This document shows, piece after piece, positions 53,097 through 62,481 of a stretch of DNA of 64,000 bases; the stretch's first letter is position 1; each line of letters opens with the position of its first letter. Source of the stretch: Aquimonas sp041395245 (lineage in GTDB: Bacteria > Pseudomonadota > Gammaproteobacteria > Xanthomonadales > Xanthomonadaceae); assembly GCA_041395245.1 (NCBI GenBank), contig JAWLAY010000012.1, forward strand, positions 62,001-126,000, given 5' to 3'. Made by a program: the position numbers and the translations under genes. Below the pieces are notes generated by a model, which saw only the letters and a list, made by a program, of their open reading frames with translations, had not been told where the DNA came from and did no database searches.

Positions 53097-53765
53097 TTAT
53101 CGACGCCGCAACGACCACTGCATCCACGCCGCAGCCGACCCCAGCCATAGCAGATACAAGGCGATCACCCCCTTCTGCAACGCACCGCGCGGCGCGTCAC
53201 GCCACAGCATCAAGCTGATGAATCCTGCGACGCACAGCAGTCCGAGCGGCAGCGCCCAGCGCGCGAAGCCACCGTGCTCGCGATGTCTCCACCACAGCCA
53301 GCCCTGCATGGGCATCGCCATGCCCAGACTGAGAAAGCTCGTCATCGCGGCAAGTTTGTGCAGGCGGTGCTCGTCCACGGGAACTTGCATCAAGGGCGTA
53401 CCGCCGGGATACATCGCGGTCAGGATCAAGCTCAATCCGCCCAGTGTGCAGAGCATCGGCACACCGATCAGTGCGACCCGTTGCGGCCAGCCAAGCACCT
53501 CGCACGTGCCTTCGTCGTGCATGCCCAACACATGATCGCGCAGCGCCACACCCAGCATCGCCACCGCAAAGGCAAGCCACAGATACACCGCCTGCAGCAC
53601 GCGACCGTAGTCGCCGCTCAAGTAAAAACTGAGTGGCGCCTCGCTCCAGTCATACTCGACCCGCAACACATTGACGGCCACTGCCACCAGCGCGAAGCCC
53701 GTCACCGCCCACAAGCTGAAACGCGCGGCACTGTCGATGCGATGACTCAGACGCCGGGCAACCAT
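53097..53765 (-). CDS. Multi-pass membrane protein, DUF998-like
   Basis: 222 residues with six predicted membrane segments (for example FSLWAVTGFALVAVAVNVLR, VLQAVYLWLAFAVAMLGVAL, ALIGVPMLCTLGGLSLILTAM). The pattern of loops, including YPGGTPLM and a DEHRLHKLAAMTSFLSLGMAM segment, resembles DUF998 proteins of unknown role. The ATG at 53763-53765 lies inside the end of the dehydratase gene (19-base overlap), with GGAG from that gene acting as ribosome site, so the two are translationally coupled. Confidence 0.78.
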   Translation of the reverse strand: MVARRLSHRIDSAARFSLWAVTGFALVAVAVNVLRVEYDWSEAPLSFYLSGDYGRVLQAVYLWLAFAVAMLGVALRDHVLGMHDEGTCEVLGWPQRVALIGVPMLCTLGGLSLILTAMYPGGTPLMQVPVDEHRLHKLAAMTSFLSLGMAMPMQGWLWWRHREHGGFARWALPLGLLCVAGFISLMLWRDAPRGALQKGVIALYLLWLGSAAAWMQWSLRRR

Positions 53766-54715
53766 GGGAGCTTCTCCAGATCGACATTGCCACCGGACAG
53801 GATGATGCCGAGTCGGCGTCCGGCAAACAGCGCGCGGTGGCGAAGGACAACCGCCAATGGCACCGCGCTGGAGGGCTCGACAACCAGCTTCAGGCGCTCC
53901 CACAGCAGACGCATGGCGGCGACGATTTCGGCTTCGCTGGCGAGCAGGATCTGCGCACGATGGGTACGCAAAATGTCGAAGGTCAACGGACCGAGCTCGG
54001 CACGCAGTCCATCGCAGATCGTGTCGGGAATCCAGCCGGTGACGCGCTCTCCGCGTCGCAGCGATTCGGCGGCATCCGCCGCTTGCTCGGGCTCAGCGCC
54101 GAACACCTGCATGGCGGGGCTGAGCGCATGCGCCGCAATCGCCGTTCCCGACAGCAGACCGCCGCCGCTGACCGGCGCCATCACGCTGTCGAGGGCATCG
54201 ATCTGACTCAGCAGCTCCAGCGTGGCGGTGCCCTGTCCGGCGATCACCCGCGCATCGTTAAAGGGATGGATCACCTCTGCCCCGGTCTGTGCGAGCACCT
54301 CGCGCATGACGCTGTCGCGCTCCGCCTGGGTGACACCACTGGGAATGATCTCGGCTCCGAACTCGCGAATCGCCGCGAGCTTCACGGCGGGGGCGCTGCG
54401 TGGCACCACGACGCGCGCCGAGATGCCGCGCAGCCGACAGGCGAGCGCCACGGCGGCACCGTGATTGCCCGAGCTTTGCGTGATCACGCCGCCAGCTGCT
54501 TCCGCATCGCTGAGCGAATACACCGCGTTGCAAGCGCCACGAAACTTGAACGCGCCGCCGCGTTGCAGGTTCTCGCACTTGAAAAACAACTCGCAACCCG
54601 CCAGCGCATCCAGAGACGCCGAGCGCAAAACCGGGGTGACGTGGGCAAACGGTGCGATGCGCGCTGCGGCGTGCTGAATGTCGACAAATTGGGGGGCGGT
54701 TTGGAGATCCGGCAT
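53747..54715 (-). CDS. Threonine/serine dehydratase-like PLP enzyme (fold type II)
   Basis: 322 residues from ATG 54715. The PLP lysine is in GGAFKFRGACNA, the substrate loop is QSSGNHGAAVALA, the phosphate-binding Gly loop is SGGGLLSG, and the C-terminal Ser is in GIILSGGNVD. There is no regulatory ACT domain. This is the size of catabolic threonine dehydratase, serine dehydratase or serine racemase, which sequence alone does not separate. It would produce 2-oxobutyrate or pyruvate from Thr or Ser. It is coupled with the DUF998-like gene and divergent from the symporter gene. Confidence 0.9.
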   Translation of the reverse strand: MPDLQTAPQFVDIQHAAARIAPFAHVTPVLRSASLDALAGCELFFKCENLQRGGAFKFRGACNAVYSLSDAEAAGGVITQSSGNHGAAVALACRLRGISARVVVPRSAPAVKLAAIREFGAEIIPSGVTQAERDSVMREVLAQTGAEVIHPFNDARVIAGQGTATLELLSQIDALDSVMAPVSGGGLLSGTAIAAHALSPAMQVFGAEPEQAADAAESLRRGERVTGWIPDTICDGLRAELGPLTFDILRTHRAQILLASEAEIVAAMRLLWERLKLVVEPSSAVPLAVVLRHRALFAGRRLGIILSGGNVDLEKLPWLPGV

Positions 54716-54879
54716 GGTCGGCGTATCAGGAAGGATCAGACAGCAGTGTCGGCACTGACAGACATTCAAACAAGCCACCCGCCTTTGCCGTGAATACGTA
54801 TGCAGCGTGTGTGCGGGAAGGACGAGGCTGTCACCATGCAAGCAAACAGCAATACAGAACCATTTTGGGAGGGGAACTC

Positions 54880-56286
54880 ATGCACGCAGGCACTCTGCAG
54901 TGGGCGGTATTTCTTGGCCTGACGACGTTGGTCGCTGGCCTCACTTGGTGGCGCTGCCGGGTCGCCAGTCATGACTCACAAGCGACACGCGAGTTTTTTC
55001 TTGCGGGCGGCGGCCTCAGCTGGGTTTTCGTCGCTGGCTCCCTGTTGTTGACCAACATCAGCGCCGAGCAGATCGTCGGCATGAATGGCGCACAGATGCT
55101 GCTGGTAGCGTGGTGGGAGTTTGGCGCCGCCGCAGGGTTGCTCATTCTGGCGCGGGTGTTGATTCCGCTGTACTACGAGTACGGCTGTACCACAACGACG
55201 GAGCTGTTGGAAAAGCGGTTCGGCGATTCCGGCATTCGCGCTGCAGTGTCGTTGCTGTTCCTTCTGGGCTACCTCTTCATCCTGTTGCCTGTGGTGCTCT
55301 ACACCGGCTCGGTGTTCATGAAATCGATGTTCCAGCTGGACTTCCATGTCGTCACGATCGCCGCATGGTTCGCGATCGCCGGCTTGGCCTACGCCGCGTT
55401 TGGCGGGCTGCGCGCGATAGCAATTTCCGACACCTTCAACGGGCTCGGACTGTTGGCGATGGGCTTGCTGGTGACGTTCTTCGCCATGCAGGCGATTGAC
55501 TGGGACCTGAGCGGTATTCCGGTCGAACGCCTGAGTCTCATCGGTGCGGACGATAGCGATATCCCCTGGCATACCTTGTTGACCGGAATGGTGTTTATCC
55601 ATCTGTTTTACTGGGGCACCAATATGGTGATCGCGCAACGCGCGATGGCGGCCCGTTCGGTGCGCGAAGCGCAAAAGGGCATCTATGCGGCAGCAGCCTT
55701 CAAAATGATCATTCCCGCTGTCGTGGTCCTGCCGGGCGTCATCGCTTTCAAGTTGTACGGCGACGTGGGCGACGTGGCGTATGGAAAACTCGTGGGTGAT
55801 GTGTTGCCGTCCTGGTTGTCCGGCGCTTTCGCGGCGGTGATCACGGGTGCCGTGCTGTCCAGCTACAACTCCTGCCTCAACTCGGCAGCGGCCTTGTATA
55901 CGTGCGACCTGCACGTCAAATACATCAATCCCAACGCCAATGTGAAACGCATCGGGCAAATGGTCGCCGTACTGTTCACGCTTGGCTCCGTCGCACTGGT
56001 TCCTGTCTATGAACAGGCGCGCAGCATCGTCGACACCATGCAACGCCTCAACGGTCTGTATTCGATGCCGGTGCTAGCGGTATTCATTGCGGCGGTGTTC
56101 TTCCATCGCCAGATCACTGCCCGCTGGGCGAAACTAGGATTGTTGTTCGGCGCGTTGCTCTACGCACTGTTCACGTTCGCCTGGACACCACTGCACTACA
56201 TCCATCTGATGTTCATCACGCTGTGCAGCAGCCTGATGCTGATGTGGATCGGCAGTCGTCTATTCCCGACGTCACCCTCGCGTTGA
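54880..56286 (+). CDS. Sodium:solute symporter (SSS/SLC5 family)
   Basis: 468 residues from an ATG with GGGAGGGGAA upstream. About 12 membrane segments are seen. Family marks include the REFFLAGGGLSWVFVAGSLLLTNISAEQIVGMNG start cut into REFFLAGGG, LLLTNISAEQ and VGMNG, then FGGLRAIAISDTFNG and ITGAVLSSYNSCLNSAA. The solute is unknown; SGLT-like sugar carriers share the N-terminal pattern, so a sugar or polyol is one possibility. The C-terminal part is shorter than in SGLTs. Confidence 0.92.
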   Translation: MHAGTLQWAVFLGLTTLVAGLTWWRCRVASHDSQATREFFLAGGGLSWVFVAGSLLLTNISAEQIVGMNGAQMLLVAWWEFGAAAGLLILARVLIPLYYEYGCTTTTELLEKRFGDSGIRAAVSLLFLLGYLFILLPVVLYTGSVFMKSMFQLDFHVVTIAAWFAIAGLAYAAFGGLRAIAISDTFNGLGLLAMGLLVTFFAMQAIDWDLSGIPVERLSLIGADDSDIPWHTLLTGMVFIHLFYWGTNMVIAQRAMAARSVREAQKGIYAAAAFKMIIPAVVVLPGVIAFKLYGDVGDVAYGKLVGDVLPSWLSGAFAAVITGAVLSSYNSCLNSAAALYTCDLHVKYINPNANVKRIGQMVAVLFTLGSVALVPVYEQARSIVDTMQRLNGLYSMPVLAVFIAAVFFHRQITARWAKLGLLFGALLYALFTFAWTPLHYIHLMFITLCSSLMLMWIGSRLFPTSPSR

Positions 56287-56341
56287 ACGATCACTTTCGC
56301 CGTGCTGGACGCGGCGTGATCGCCATGGCATTCCGGCGTGC

Positions 56342-57598
56342 TCAGCGCCGCGAAATCCAGTCGAGCAACTGCGCGCGTCGCGTTCCAGACAAGTCCATAA
56401 ACGCGGCGCGCGCGGCATCAGCCTCACCGGCATGCCAGAGGATGGCCTCTTCCACCGAACGGGCGCGACCGTCATGCATCAGGCCAGGTTGACCGCCACG
56501 CGGCAGATGGGCAATGCCCCACAGCGGCGCGGTGCGCCAGCGGCTTTCCACGACCACGCCGTCGATGCGGCGGTCGGCCAGATCGTCTCCCAGATCGTGC
56601 CGACGCAGATCGGTGTAGGCCGCAATCTGGTGGATGCCGTCGATACCTTCGACGGGCAGACTCGGCAGGTGACAGGCGGCGCAGCCGGTTCGTCGGAACA
56701 ATCGGACACCTTCCGCTTCGGCCTTGCCATCCAATGCGTCCGCTTGCGGCACCGCCAGCAGCGATTGGAAACGCGTCAAGGCCTGCAGGAAGTCTTCGGA
56801 GACCTCCGGCTCGCCGCCTTCGGGGGCATTCACACAGGCCGTGTCGTCGCCGCAATCGTCTATCGGGTAATCGGCGGAGTGCAAACCCATTTCACGTGAG
56901 AAGGCTTTGGCGGTCTGATCGCGGACCGAGCGCGTCCCGGCCTGCCAGCCAAAGCGTCCGGACGAATCCTGATCCGACGCGAATGCCGACAGTGGCACCG
57001 CGTCCAGCAATCCACTGCCGAACAACGGCGAGGCCATACGAGGCTTCAATACGGTCTGCGGGGGCAATGCCGCGATGCGCGGGCCCTGCAATTGATAGCT
57101 CGGCTCGCGAAGGGAGACGATCGCCCCATCCGGGAAGCGGACTTCGCGCATCCGATAACGGAGCACGACCTGGCCCTCGGCCGGAAAACCCTCGATGGCC
57201 GCCGGATTCAGCACATCACCCAAGGGCGTGGTGACCGCATTGGCCAGTCCAAGCTGGATGACGAATCCAATGGGCAGACGACCGTCATCACGCGGCGCCG
57301 TCGCGCGCGCGCCGTTGTTGTGGCAGGCATCACAACTCGCCGCATTGAATACCGGCCCGAGCCCATCGCGTCGTTCGGCCCGTGCTGCACCGGCTGGCAA
57401 CCAGATCGAATTGAAGATCGCCTGGCCAAACTGGTGCGCGGCGGCCTCATCCGAACGGATCACCCGCCAGGTGGGCGGCTGTCGCGTATCGTCGAATCGA
57501 CGATGGACCGCATCGGAAGGCTCGCTTGCATGCCCGAACGACGCCTGCAGCGCGACCATCAGCGCCGCGCCGATCCATCCGCAGCGCTCAGTTCGCAT
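56342..57598 (-). CDS. Diheme cytochrome c oxidoreductase, putative peroxidase (DHOR family)
   Basis: 418 residues from ATG 57598. The signal peptide ends near FGHA-SEP. Two c-type heme sites are present: CDACH (Cys89, Cys92, His93) and CAACH (Cys306, Cys309, His310). Other DHOR marks are DGLGPVFNAASCDACH, GLANAVTTPLGD and APLWGIAHLPRGGQPGLMHDGRARSVEEAILWHAGEA, here given as its blocks APLWGIAHL, LMHDGRA and EAILWHAGEA. It is periplasmic and may reduce peroxide or move electrons in metal or iron uptake. Its first 11 bases overlap the end of the small secreted gene upstream. Confidence 0.9.
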   Translation of the reverse strand: MRTERCGWIGAALMVALQASFGHASEPSDAVHRRFDDTRQPPTWRVIRSDEAAAHQFGQAIFNSIWLPAGAARAERRDGLGPVFNAASCDACHNNGARATAPRDDGRLPIGFVIQLGLANAVTTPLGDVLNPAAIEGFPAEGQVVLRYRMREVRFPDGAIVSLREPSYQLQGPRIAALPPQTVLKPRMASPLFGSGLLDAVPLSAFASDQDSSGRFGWQAGTRSVRDQTAKAFSREMGLHSADYPIDDCGDDTACVNAPEGGEPEVSEDFLQALTRFQSLLAVPQADALDGKAEAEGVRLFRRTGCAACHLPSLPVEGIDGIHQIAAYTDLRRHDLGDDLADRRIDGVVVESRWRTAPLWGIAHLPRGGQPGLMHDGRARSVEEAILWHAGEADAARAAFMDLSGTRRAQLLDWISRR

Positions 57599-58115
57599 CG
57601 TTGTTGTGCGGCACAACGGTCACGCTCACGCGCTCGCTGGTCGCGGCGCTGATCTGCAACCACAGCACATCGCTGACCGGCAAATCGAACAAGACGATCT
57701 TCGCAGGCCGGGTGCAGGTGGCCGCACCACTGAACTCGCTGGAATTGATCGACCGATCGCCGTTGACGACATCAATCCACGCGCCATTGTCGAGCGCGAT
57801 CCGATAGCTTCCTGCGGCAGGAATTCGCAGCCGAAGCAGACCGGCATAGACCCCATCAGGAAGCATCGCCTTGCTGGGTGGCACAGCCAACTGAACCAAC
57901 TCCTGCCGGTGCAGCGCGACCTCGAACAGCTCGCCGACCAGTAGGTCGGGAGCCGAGCTGGCGACCTTGCCCGCCTGAACCTGCGCGCCGGACGCGGTTG
58001 CAAACAATGCCCGTTCGGCAGTCACATCCCAACGAAAGTCATTGCAACCGCCAGAGGCCTGGGCGGCCACATCAAAGACAGCAAGACAACCGATCAACGC
58101 GAGCAAGCGACGCAT
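57588..58115 (-). CDS. Small secreted protein coupled to the diheme oxidoreductase
   Basis: 175 residues with a signal peptide (MRRLLALIGCLAVFDVAAQA). The mature part has two Cys (GGCNDF, ATCTRP) that could pair, and beta-rich stretches such as LLRLRIPAAGSYRIALDNGAWIDVV and LWLQISAATSERVSVTVV. I do not recognise the family. Its stop lies 11 bases inside the DHOR gene, so the two are translationally coupled and probably act together in the periplasm. Confidence 0.8.
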   Translation of the reverse strand: MRRLLALIGCLAVFDVAAQASGGCNDFRWDVTAERALFATASGAQVQAGKVASSAPDLLVGELFEVALHRQELVQLAVPPSKAMLPDGVYAGLLRLRIPAAGSYRIALDNGAWIDVVNGDRSINSSEFSGAATCTRPAKIVLFDLPVSDVLWLQISAATSERVSVTVVPHNNDAN

Positions 58116-58223
58116 GCATTTCTCCCGGACAACATCGATCCAGCACCTCGGCGGGCACCGCTGTCGTTATCTTTTCACAGACATAACGAAGTGCGAAACC
58201 CGCCGGGCGACAGATCAGTCACT

Positions 58224-59792
58224 TCAGTGCCGGAAGTGTCGGCGACCGGTAAACACCATCGCCATACCTGCCTCGTCCGCTGCGGCAATGACTTCGCTGT
58301 CACGCATCGAACCGCCCGGCTGGATCACCGCAGCAATGCCTGCCTTGGCGGCGGCATCGATGCCGTCACGGAAGGGGAAGAAGGCGTCCGAGGCCATTAC
58401 CGAACCGGGTACGGCCAGCCCTGCTTCTTCGGCCTTCAGCGCGGCGATCTTTGCACTGACCACACGGCTCATCTGACCGGCACCGATACCGACGGTCTGC
58501 AGGTTGCGCGCGTAGACGATGGCGTTGGATTTCACGTACATCGCGACCTTCCAGGCGAACTGCAGATCACGCAGTTCGTCGACGCTGGGGGCGCGTTGGG
58601 TGACGACCTTGAAGTCCGCGATGCCAAGCGTATCGGTGTCGGCATCCTGCACCAGCAGTCCACCCGCGATGCGCTTGTATTCCAGCCCACCGAAGGCGCG
58701 CAGATCGCCGCAGGCCAGCACGCGAACGTTCGGCTTCTTCGCAAAGTGCGGCAGGGCGTCGGCATCGATGGCGGGGGCGATGACCACTTCGACAAACTGG
58801 CGCTTGAGAATCTCGGACGCGGTGACCGCATCCAGCGCACGATTGAAGGCGATGATGCCGCCAAATGCCGACGTCGGATCGACCGCATACGCGCGGTCAT
58901 AGGCATCGAACACGGTGGCCGCCACCGCAACGCCGCAGGGATTGGCGTGTTTGACGATCACGCAAGCGGGCGCGTCGAACGCCTTGACGCATTCCAGCGC
59001 CGCGTCGGCATCGGCCAGATTGTTGTAGGACAGTTCCTTGCCCTGCAGGAAACGCGCAGTGGCCACAATGCCTTGCGGCGCGTCTGGCTCGATGAACAGC
59101 GCGCCGCGTTGATGCGGGTTTTCGCCGTAACGCAGCGCGCTGCCGAGCTTGAGCGACCGATGCAGCGTGTCCGGCCACACGGCGGGCTGTTCCGGTTGCT
59201 CGGCGCGCGCCGACAGCCATTCGGCAATCCGTCCGTCGTAATGCGCGGTGTGCGCATAGGTTTTCGCCGCAAGACGACGGCGCAGCGCGGGATCGGTACC
59301 GCCAACCTGCAGCGCGTCGATGACCGCGCCATAGTCGGCGGGATCCACCACCACCGCGACACGCGCATGGTTCTTGGCCGAGGCGCGAAGCATCGCCGGA
59401 CCACCGATGTCGATGTTTTCGACCGCATCGTCGTAAGCACAATCGGGCTTGGCGATGGTGGCCTCGAAGGGATACAGGTTGACCACCAGCAGATCAATCG
59501 GCGCGATGCCGTGTTCCGCCATCACCGCGTCGTCGACACCACTGCGTCCAAGCAGGCCACCGTGGATCATCGGATGCAGGGTCTTGACGCGACCATCCAT
59601 GATCTCGGGAAACCCGGTCACCTCGCTGACGTCACGCACCGCAATACCGGCGTCGCGCAATGCACGCGCAGTGCCGCCGGTGGAGAGTAGTTCGACGCCC
59701 GCGGCATGCAGGGCACCAGCAAGCGGAATCAGGCCCGACTTGTCGGACACGGACAACAGGGCACGGCGGATCGGCTGAAGTGGGCTGGTCAT
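58224..59792 (-). CDS. purH: Bifunctional AICAR transformylase / IMP cyclohydrolase
   Basis: Last two steps of purine synthesis (AICAR to FAICAR to IMP). ATG at 59792 gives 522 residues, the usual length. The N-terminal IMP cyclohydrolase half carries RALLSVSDKSGLIPLA, ELLSTGGTARAL and GRVKTLHPMIHGG. The transformylase half holds the LRYGENPHQ, VIVKHANPCGVA and SDAFFPFRDGID blocks. It lies 77 bases after fis, in the order usual for xanthomonads. Confidence 0.97.
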   Translation of the reverse strand: MTSPLQPIRRALLSVSDKSGLIPLAGALHAAGVELLSTGGTARALRDAGIAVRDVSEVTGFPEIMDGRVKTLHPMIHGGLLGRSGVDDAVMAEHGIAPIDLLVVNLYPFEATIAKPDCAYDDAVENIDIGGPAMLRASAKNHARVAVVVDPADYGAVIDALQVGGTDPALRRRLAAKTYAHTAHYDGRIAEWLSARAEQPEQPAVWPDTLHRSLKLGSALRYGENPHQRGALFIEPDAPQGIVATARFLQGKELSYNNLADADAALECVKAFDAPACVIVKHANPCGVAVAATVFDAYDRAYAVDPTSAFGGIIAFNRALDAVTASEILKRQFVEVVIAPAIDADALPHFAKKPNVRVLACGDLRAFGGLEYKRIAGGLLVQDADTDTLGIADFKVVTQRAPSVDELRDLQFAWKVAMYVKSNAIVYARNLQTVGIGAGQMSRVVSAKIAALKAEEAGLAVPGSVMASDAFFPFRDGIDAAAKAGIAAVIQPGGSMRDSEVIAAADEAGMAMVFTGRRHFRH

Positions 59793-59869
59793 GGGCGAAA
59801 GCACAAAGTGGGGGAAGCATTGCCACACACCTGGCGCTCGCGCGCTCAGTCAGGGCGCGGCGAAAATGA

Positions 59870-60223
59870 TCAGGAAAGACCGTACTGGCGCAGTTTCTTG
59901 CGCAGTGTGGCGCGGTTGATACCAAGCACCTCGGCGGCGCGAATCTGCTTGCCGTCGCAGTGCCGCAGCACTTCCGCCAGCATGGGCTTCTCGACCTCGG
60001 CCAGAACCGCGTCGAACAGACCGCCGCAGGCGTGGCTCTCGAGATCTTCCAGATACCTGCGAACCACCCGGGTAACGCAATGATGCAAGGGCGACGCGTT
60101 CATCCCATCGGAGCAAGCCACCGTGGTCACGCCGTCCTCGCGCAGTGATTCGACGGCAGACTCGGGTTCGGAACGCAACAGGGAAAGGTTCAAGCAGATG
60201 CTCCAAACGAAGACGCCCACCAC
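59870..60223 (-). CDS. fis: DNA-binding protein Fis
   Basis: Nucleoid protein that bends DNA and regulates growth-linked genes. The C-terminal 40 residues are a Fis-type helix-turn-helix (KPMLAEVLRHCDGKQIRAAEVLGINRATLRKKLRQYGLS, seen as GKQIRAAEVLGINR and TLRKKLRQYGLS), matching E. coli Fis closely. The N-terminal part differs and the start is uncertain. GTG at 60223 gives 117 residues, longer than the usual 95-100; a TTG near residue 11 or ATG at 60103 (77 residues) are alternatives. It is upstream of purH and downstream of the zinc-ribbon gene. Confidence 0.9.
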   Translation of the reverse strand: MVGVFVWSICLNLSLLRSEPESAVESLREDGVTTVACSDGMNASPLHHCVTRVVRRYLEDLESHACGGLFDAVLAEVEKPMLAEVLRHCDGKQIRAAEVLGINRATLRKKLRQYGLS

Positions 60224-60357
60224 GCACGAATCGCTATGCGCGTCGTGGCAACCGGGAATGATTGGGGGGCGAGAATTCTAGCAGCTGGCGATCCACTGCC
60301 CAACTCGACTTCGCCCACCGATGATCCCGTTCGTCGGAAATGCCCGCCGCGTCGACA

Positions 60358-61137
60358 TCATAGAAAGTTGAACTCATAGGCGATGGCCTGCTTGCCGGGA
60401 TCCACCAGTTCCAACTCGATGGCGACGGGCTGACCGGCCTCGAGCACGTCCGAGTGCGCCGCTTGACCGAGGTACTCGTCGGCACCGAAGCGGCGCAGCG
60501 CCACCAGACGACCATCCAGATCGGAGAGGCTGAGTTCCAGCGTCGGCCACGCCTGCGCCCAGTTGGCGTCGTTGCGAAAACTGGCGCTGATCAGCAGCGC
60601 ATCCGGCACCGAGGGATGCGGCTGTACGTCGCGCGTCAACAGGTGAATCTGGGCGGGATCGCGGAACGCGGGCAAGTCGCACTTCACGACATCGCACAAG
60701 CGCTGCAGCCAGGGCCGCAGGCCTGGATCCTCCGAAAGCTGGGCGCGCTGTGACATCACCAATTGCAGGCTCAGTACCAGTGCCGCCGCCATCACCCCAA
60801 GCCACCACCGCCCGCCATGAGGCAATGGCTCGGCATGCTGATCCAGCAGGAAATGCGGCGCTTCCAGCGCCGACTCGGGCTCGTCTTCCGGGGTAGCGAT
60901 CGCCTGCTCACGCGCCTCCGAACGGGATTCCGCAGAACTGCCACGGTTCGATGCCGAAAACAGGTCCAGATCCGCTTCCAGCGGTGCCTGCGCCAACTCG
61001 CCGGGGTCGTCGACCAGGCGCAACAGTGCGTCGAATGCGCTGCCACAAGCGTCGCAGCGAACCTGTCCGCGCTCCGCCCGCAGACGACGGACATCAAGCG
61101 CTTGCACGTGCTGACAATGCGAACATTGGGTATACAT
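60358..61137 (-). CDS. Zinc-ribbon and DUF3426 domain membrane protein
   Basis: 259 residues. An MJ0042-type zinc ribbon opens the protein (CSHCQHVQ, then VRCDACGSAF). An acidic linker follows, then one membrane segment at about 110-128 (GVMAAALVLSLQLVM). The C-terminal DUF3426 domain has SASFRNDANWAQAWPTLELSLSDLDG and a final PVAIELELVDPGKQAIAYEF stretch. The role is unknown. In many gammaproteobacteria it sits between prmA and fis; here fis follows but prmA is absent upstream. Confidence 0.9.
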   Translation of the reverse strand: MYTQCSHCQHVQALDVRRLRAERGQVRCDACGSAFDALLRLVDDPGELAQAPLEADLDLFSASNRGSSAESRSEAREQAIATPEDEPESALEAPHFLLDQHAEPLPHGGRWWLGVMAAALVLSLQLVMSQRAQLSEDPGLRPWLQRLCDVVKCDLPAFRDPAQIHLLTRDVQPHPSVPDALLISASFRNDANWAQAWPTLELSLSDLDGRLVALRRFGADEYLGQAAHSDVLEAGQPVAIELELVDPGKQAIAYEFNFL

Positions 61138-61240
61138 TCGATGACTCGATCACTGCCGGGAGAGGCCGGGAACCATTGTAGGTAGCGCGCGCCATCGAAA
61201 ACACCCTGACGCCGCCGCAACCCCGTCCGCCGCGCGAAAA

Positions 61241-62251
61241 TCAGGCCAGCCGTGGACTACGCCGCGTCGGCGTCGCCGAGTGCAAGCCCATACGCGCCTG
61301 CAGTTCATCCAGCAGAACATCCAGACTGCGCAGCGGCTCGCTGCCGCTGAACCGCGCGTCCTCGCTCTCATGACGCAACACGCGCAGACGACCGCGATCC
61401 TGCAGCCGCGTCAGCAAGTGCCCTAGTTTTCCGCGTTGTACCTCGGGCGCATGGCAGTAAACCGGAACCGTCGTGGCACAGGCCTCACTGACCAGATTGG
61501 CGGAGTCGGCGGTAACGATGATGCGGTCCGCCCACGCGAGCATGCCGTGGTAGGGATTGTCGCCGTCCTGATCGCCATGCCATTGGCGGCCCGGCAGTTC
61601 ATTCCGCGCCGCTTTGCGCAACCAGTTCGGCGTGCGCCGCGAACTGCTCACCCAAAGGCTGCCGCCATCGGCTTCCAGCCACGCCTCAACGCGCTCCCGC
61701 AGTCCCGCCCAGTAAGCCTGATCCATATTCATGTGCCGCGTCGGCCCTCCCAGCAGAAGCAGGGTGCGGGGGCCTGGAACCAGGCCGAGTTGCGAGGAGG
61801 CAATCCGCGCCTGCGCAAGCCAGGCGGGGTTGATCGGATGCAGGCTGCCCAGAGTGGTGATGACGTTGCCGCCCTGCAATTCGTCGTGCTCGGGCGCGAT
61901 GACGACATCGTAGAAATCGCTATCGATCCTGGGGTCAAGAATCTGGATGGCACGCAGTCCACGTCGGGCGCGCAACCAGCGCGTTGCCAGCGCGGCCTGC
62001 CGCCCGCAACCGATCACGCACTGCCCTGGTCCCTCCGCGCAGGCATTGGCGAAGGCTTCGCCGAACACCTCGGGAGCGCGCGGCAACCAGTGTGGGGCCA
62101 GCCAGCGCCAGGGGCGCTGCACGGACAACACGATTTCGCGCACCTCGGCATCGCTGCGAATCGCCAGACCCTCGGCAACCGCCATGGCCTGTCGACGATT
62201 GCCGTTGCCCCCATCGTGCACACACCAGAAGAGTTTTTCCGCTTTGCTCAC
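61241..62251 (-). CDS. ELM1/GtrOC1-family protein (predicted nucleoside-diphosphate-sugar hydrolase)
   Basis: 336 residues from GTG 62251, chosen because the family block LFWCVHDGGNGNRRQAM starts there; the frame extends 17 codons further. Typical parts are QCVIGCGRQAALATRWL, IDSDFYDVVIAPEHDELQGGNVITTLG, TLLLLGGPTRHM and ADRIIVTADSANLVSEAC. Bacterial members of this ELM1 (mitochondrial-fission-like) family are suggested to act on lipopolysaccharide or nucleotide-sugar compounds; the activity is not established. Confidence 0.85.
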   Translation of the reverse strand: MSKAEKLFWCVHDGGNGNRRQAMAVAEGLAIRSDAEVREIVLSVQRPWRWLAPHWLPRAPEVFGEAFANACAEGPGQCVIGCGRQAALATRWLRARRGLRAIQILDPRIDSDFYDVVIAPEHDELQGGNVITTLGSLHPINPAWLAQARIASSQLGLVPGPRTLLLLGGPTRHMNMDQAYWAGLRERVEAWLEADGGSLWVSSSRRTPNWLRKAARNELPGRQWHGDQDGDNPYHGMLAWADRIIVTADSANLVSEACATTVPVYCHAPEVQRGKLGHLLTRLQDRGRLRVLRHESEDARFSGSEPLRSLDVLLDELQARMGLHSATPTRRSPRLA

Positions 62252-62481
62252 GCCACATCCACTCGAGTTTTGGCCCCACCAGTATCGCCCCAACAGAACC
62301 ACAAATCTGCGGCGAACGGCCCGAACGAATCGGATGAGCGTGTGTCCATTGTTGCCTAAACGACAACAACATGTTTCGACTTATCGACCGTGCCCGGCAC
62401 CTGTGCGGCCTAGACTCTGCGTCGTTCCGGGCATCCGCCGACCTGCGAGTGCCCAATCACCCCACGCACAAGGAGTTGCCC

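Noticed and set aside
58136..58205. Hairpin between purH and the small secreted gene as a terminator
   Set aside because: CGTTAT/ATAACG and CGGCGGG/CCCGCCG can pair but with long loops and no T run; too weak to call.
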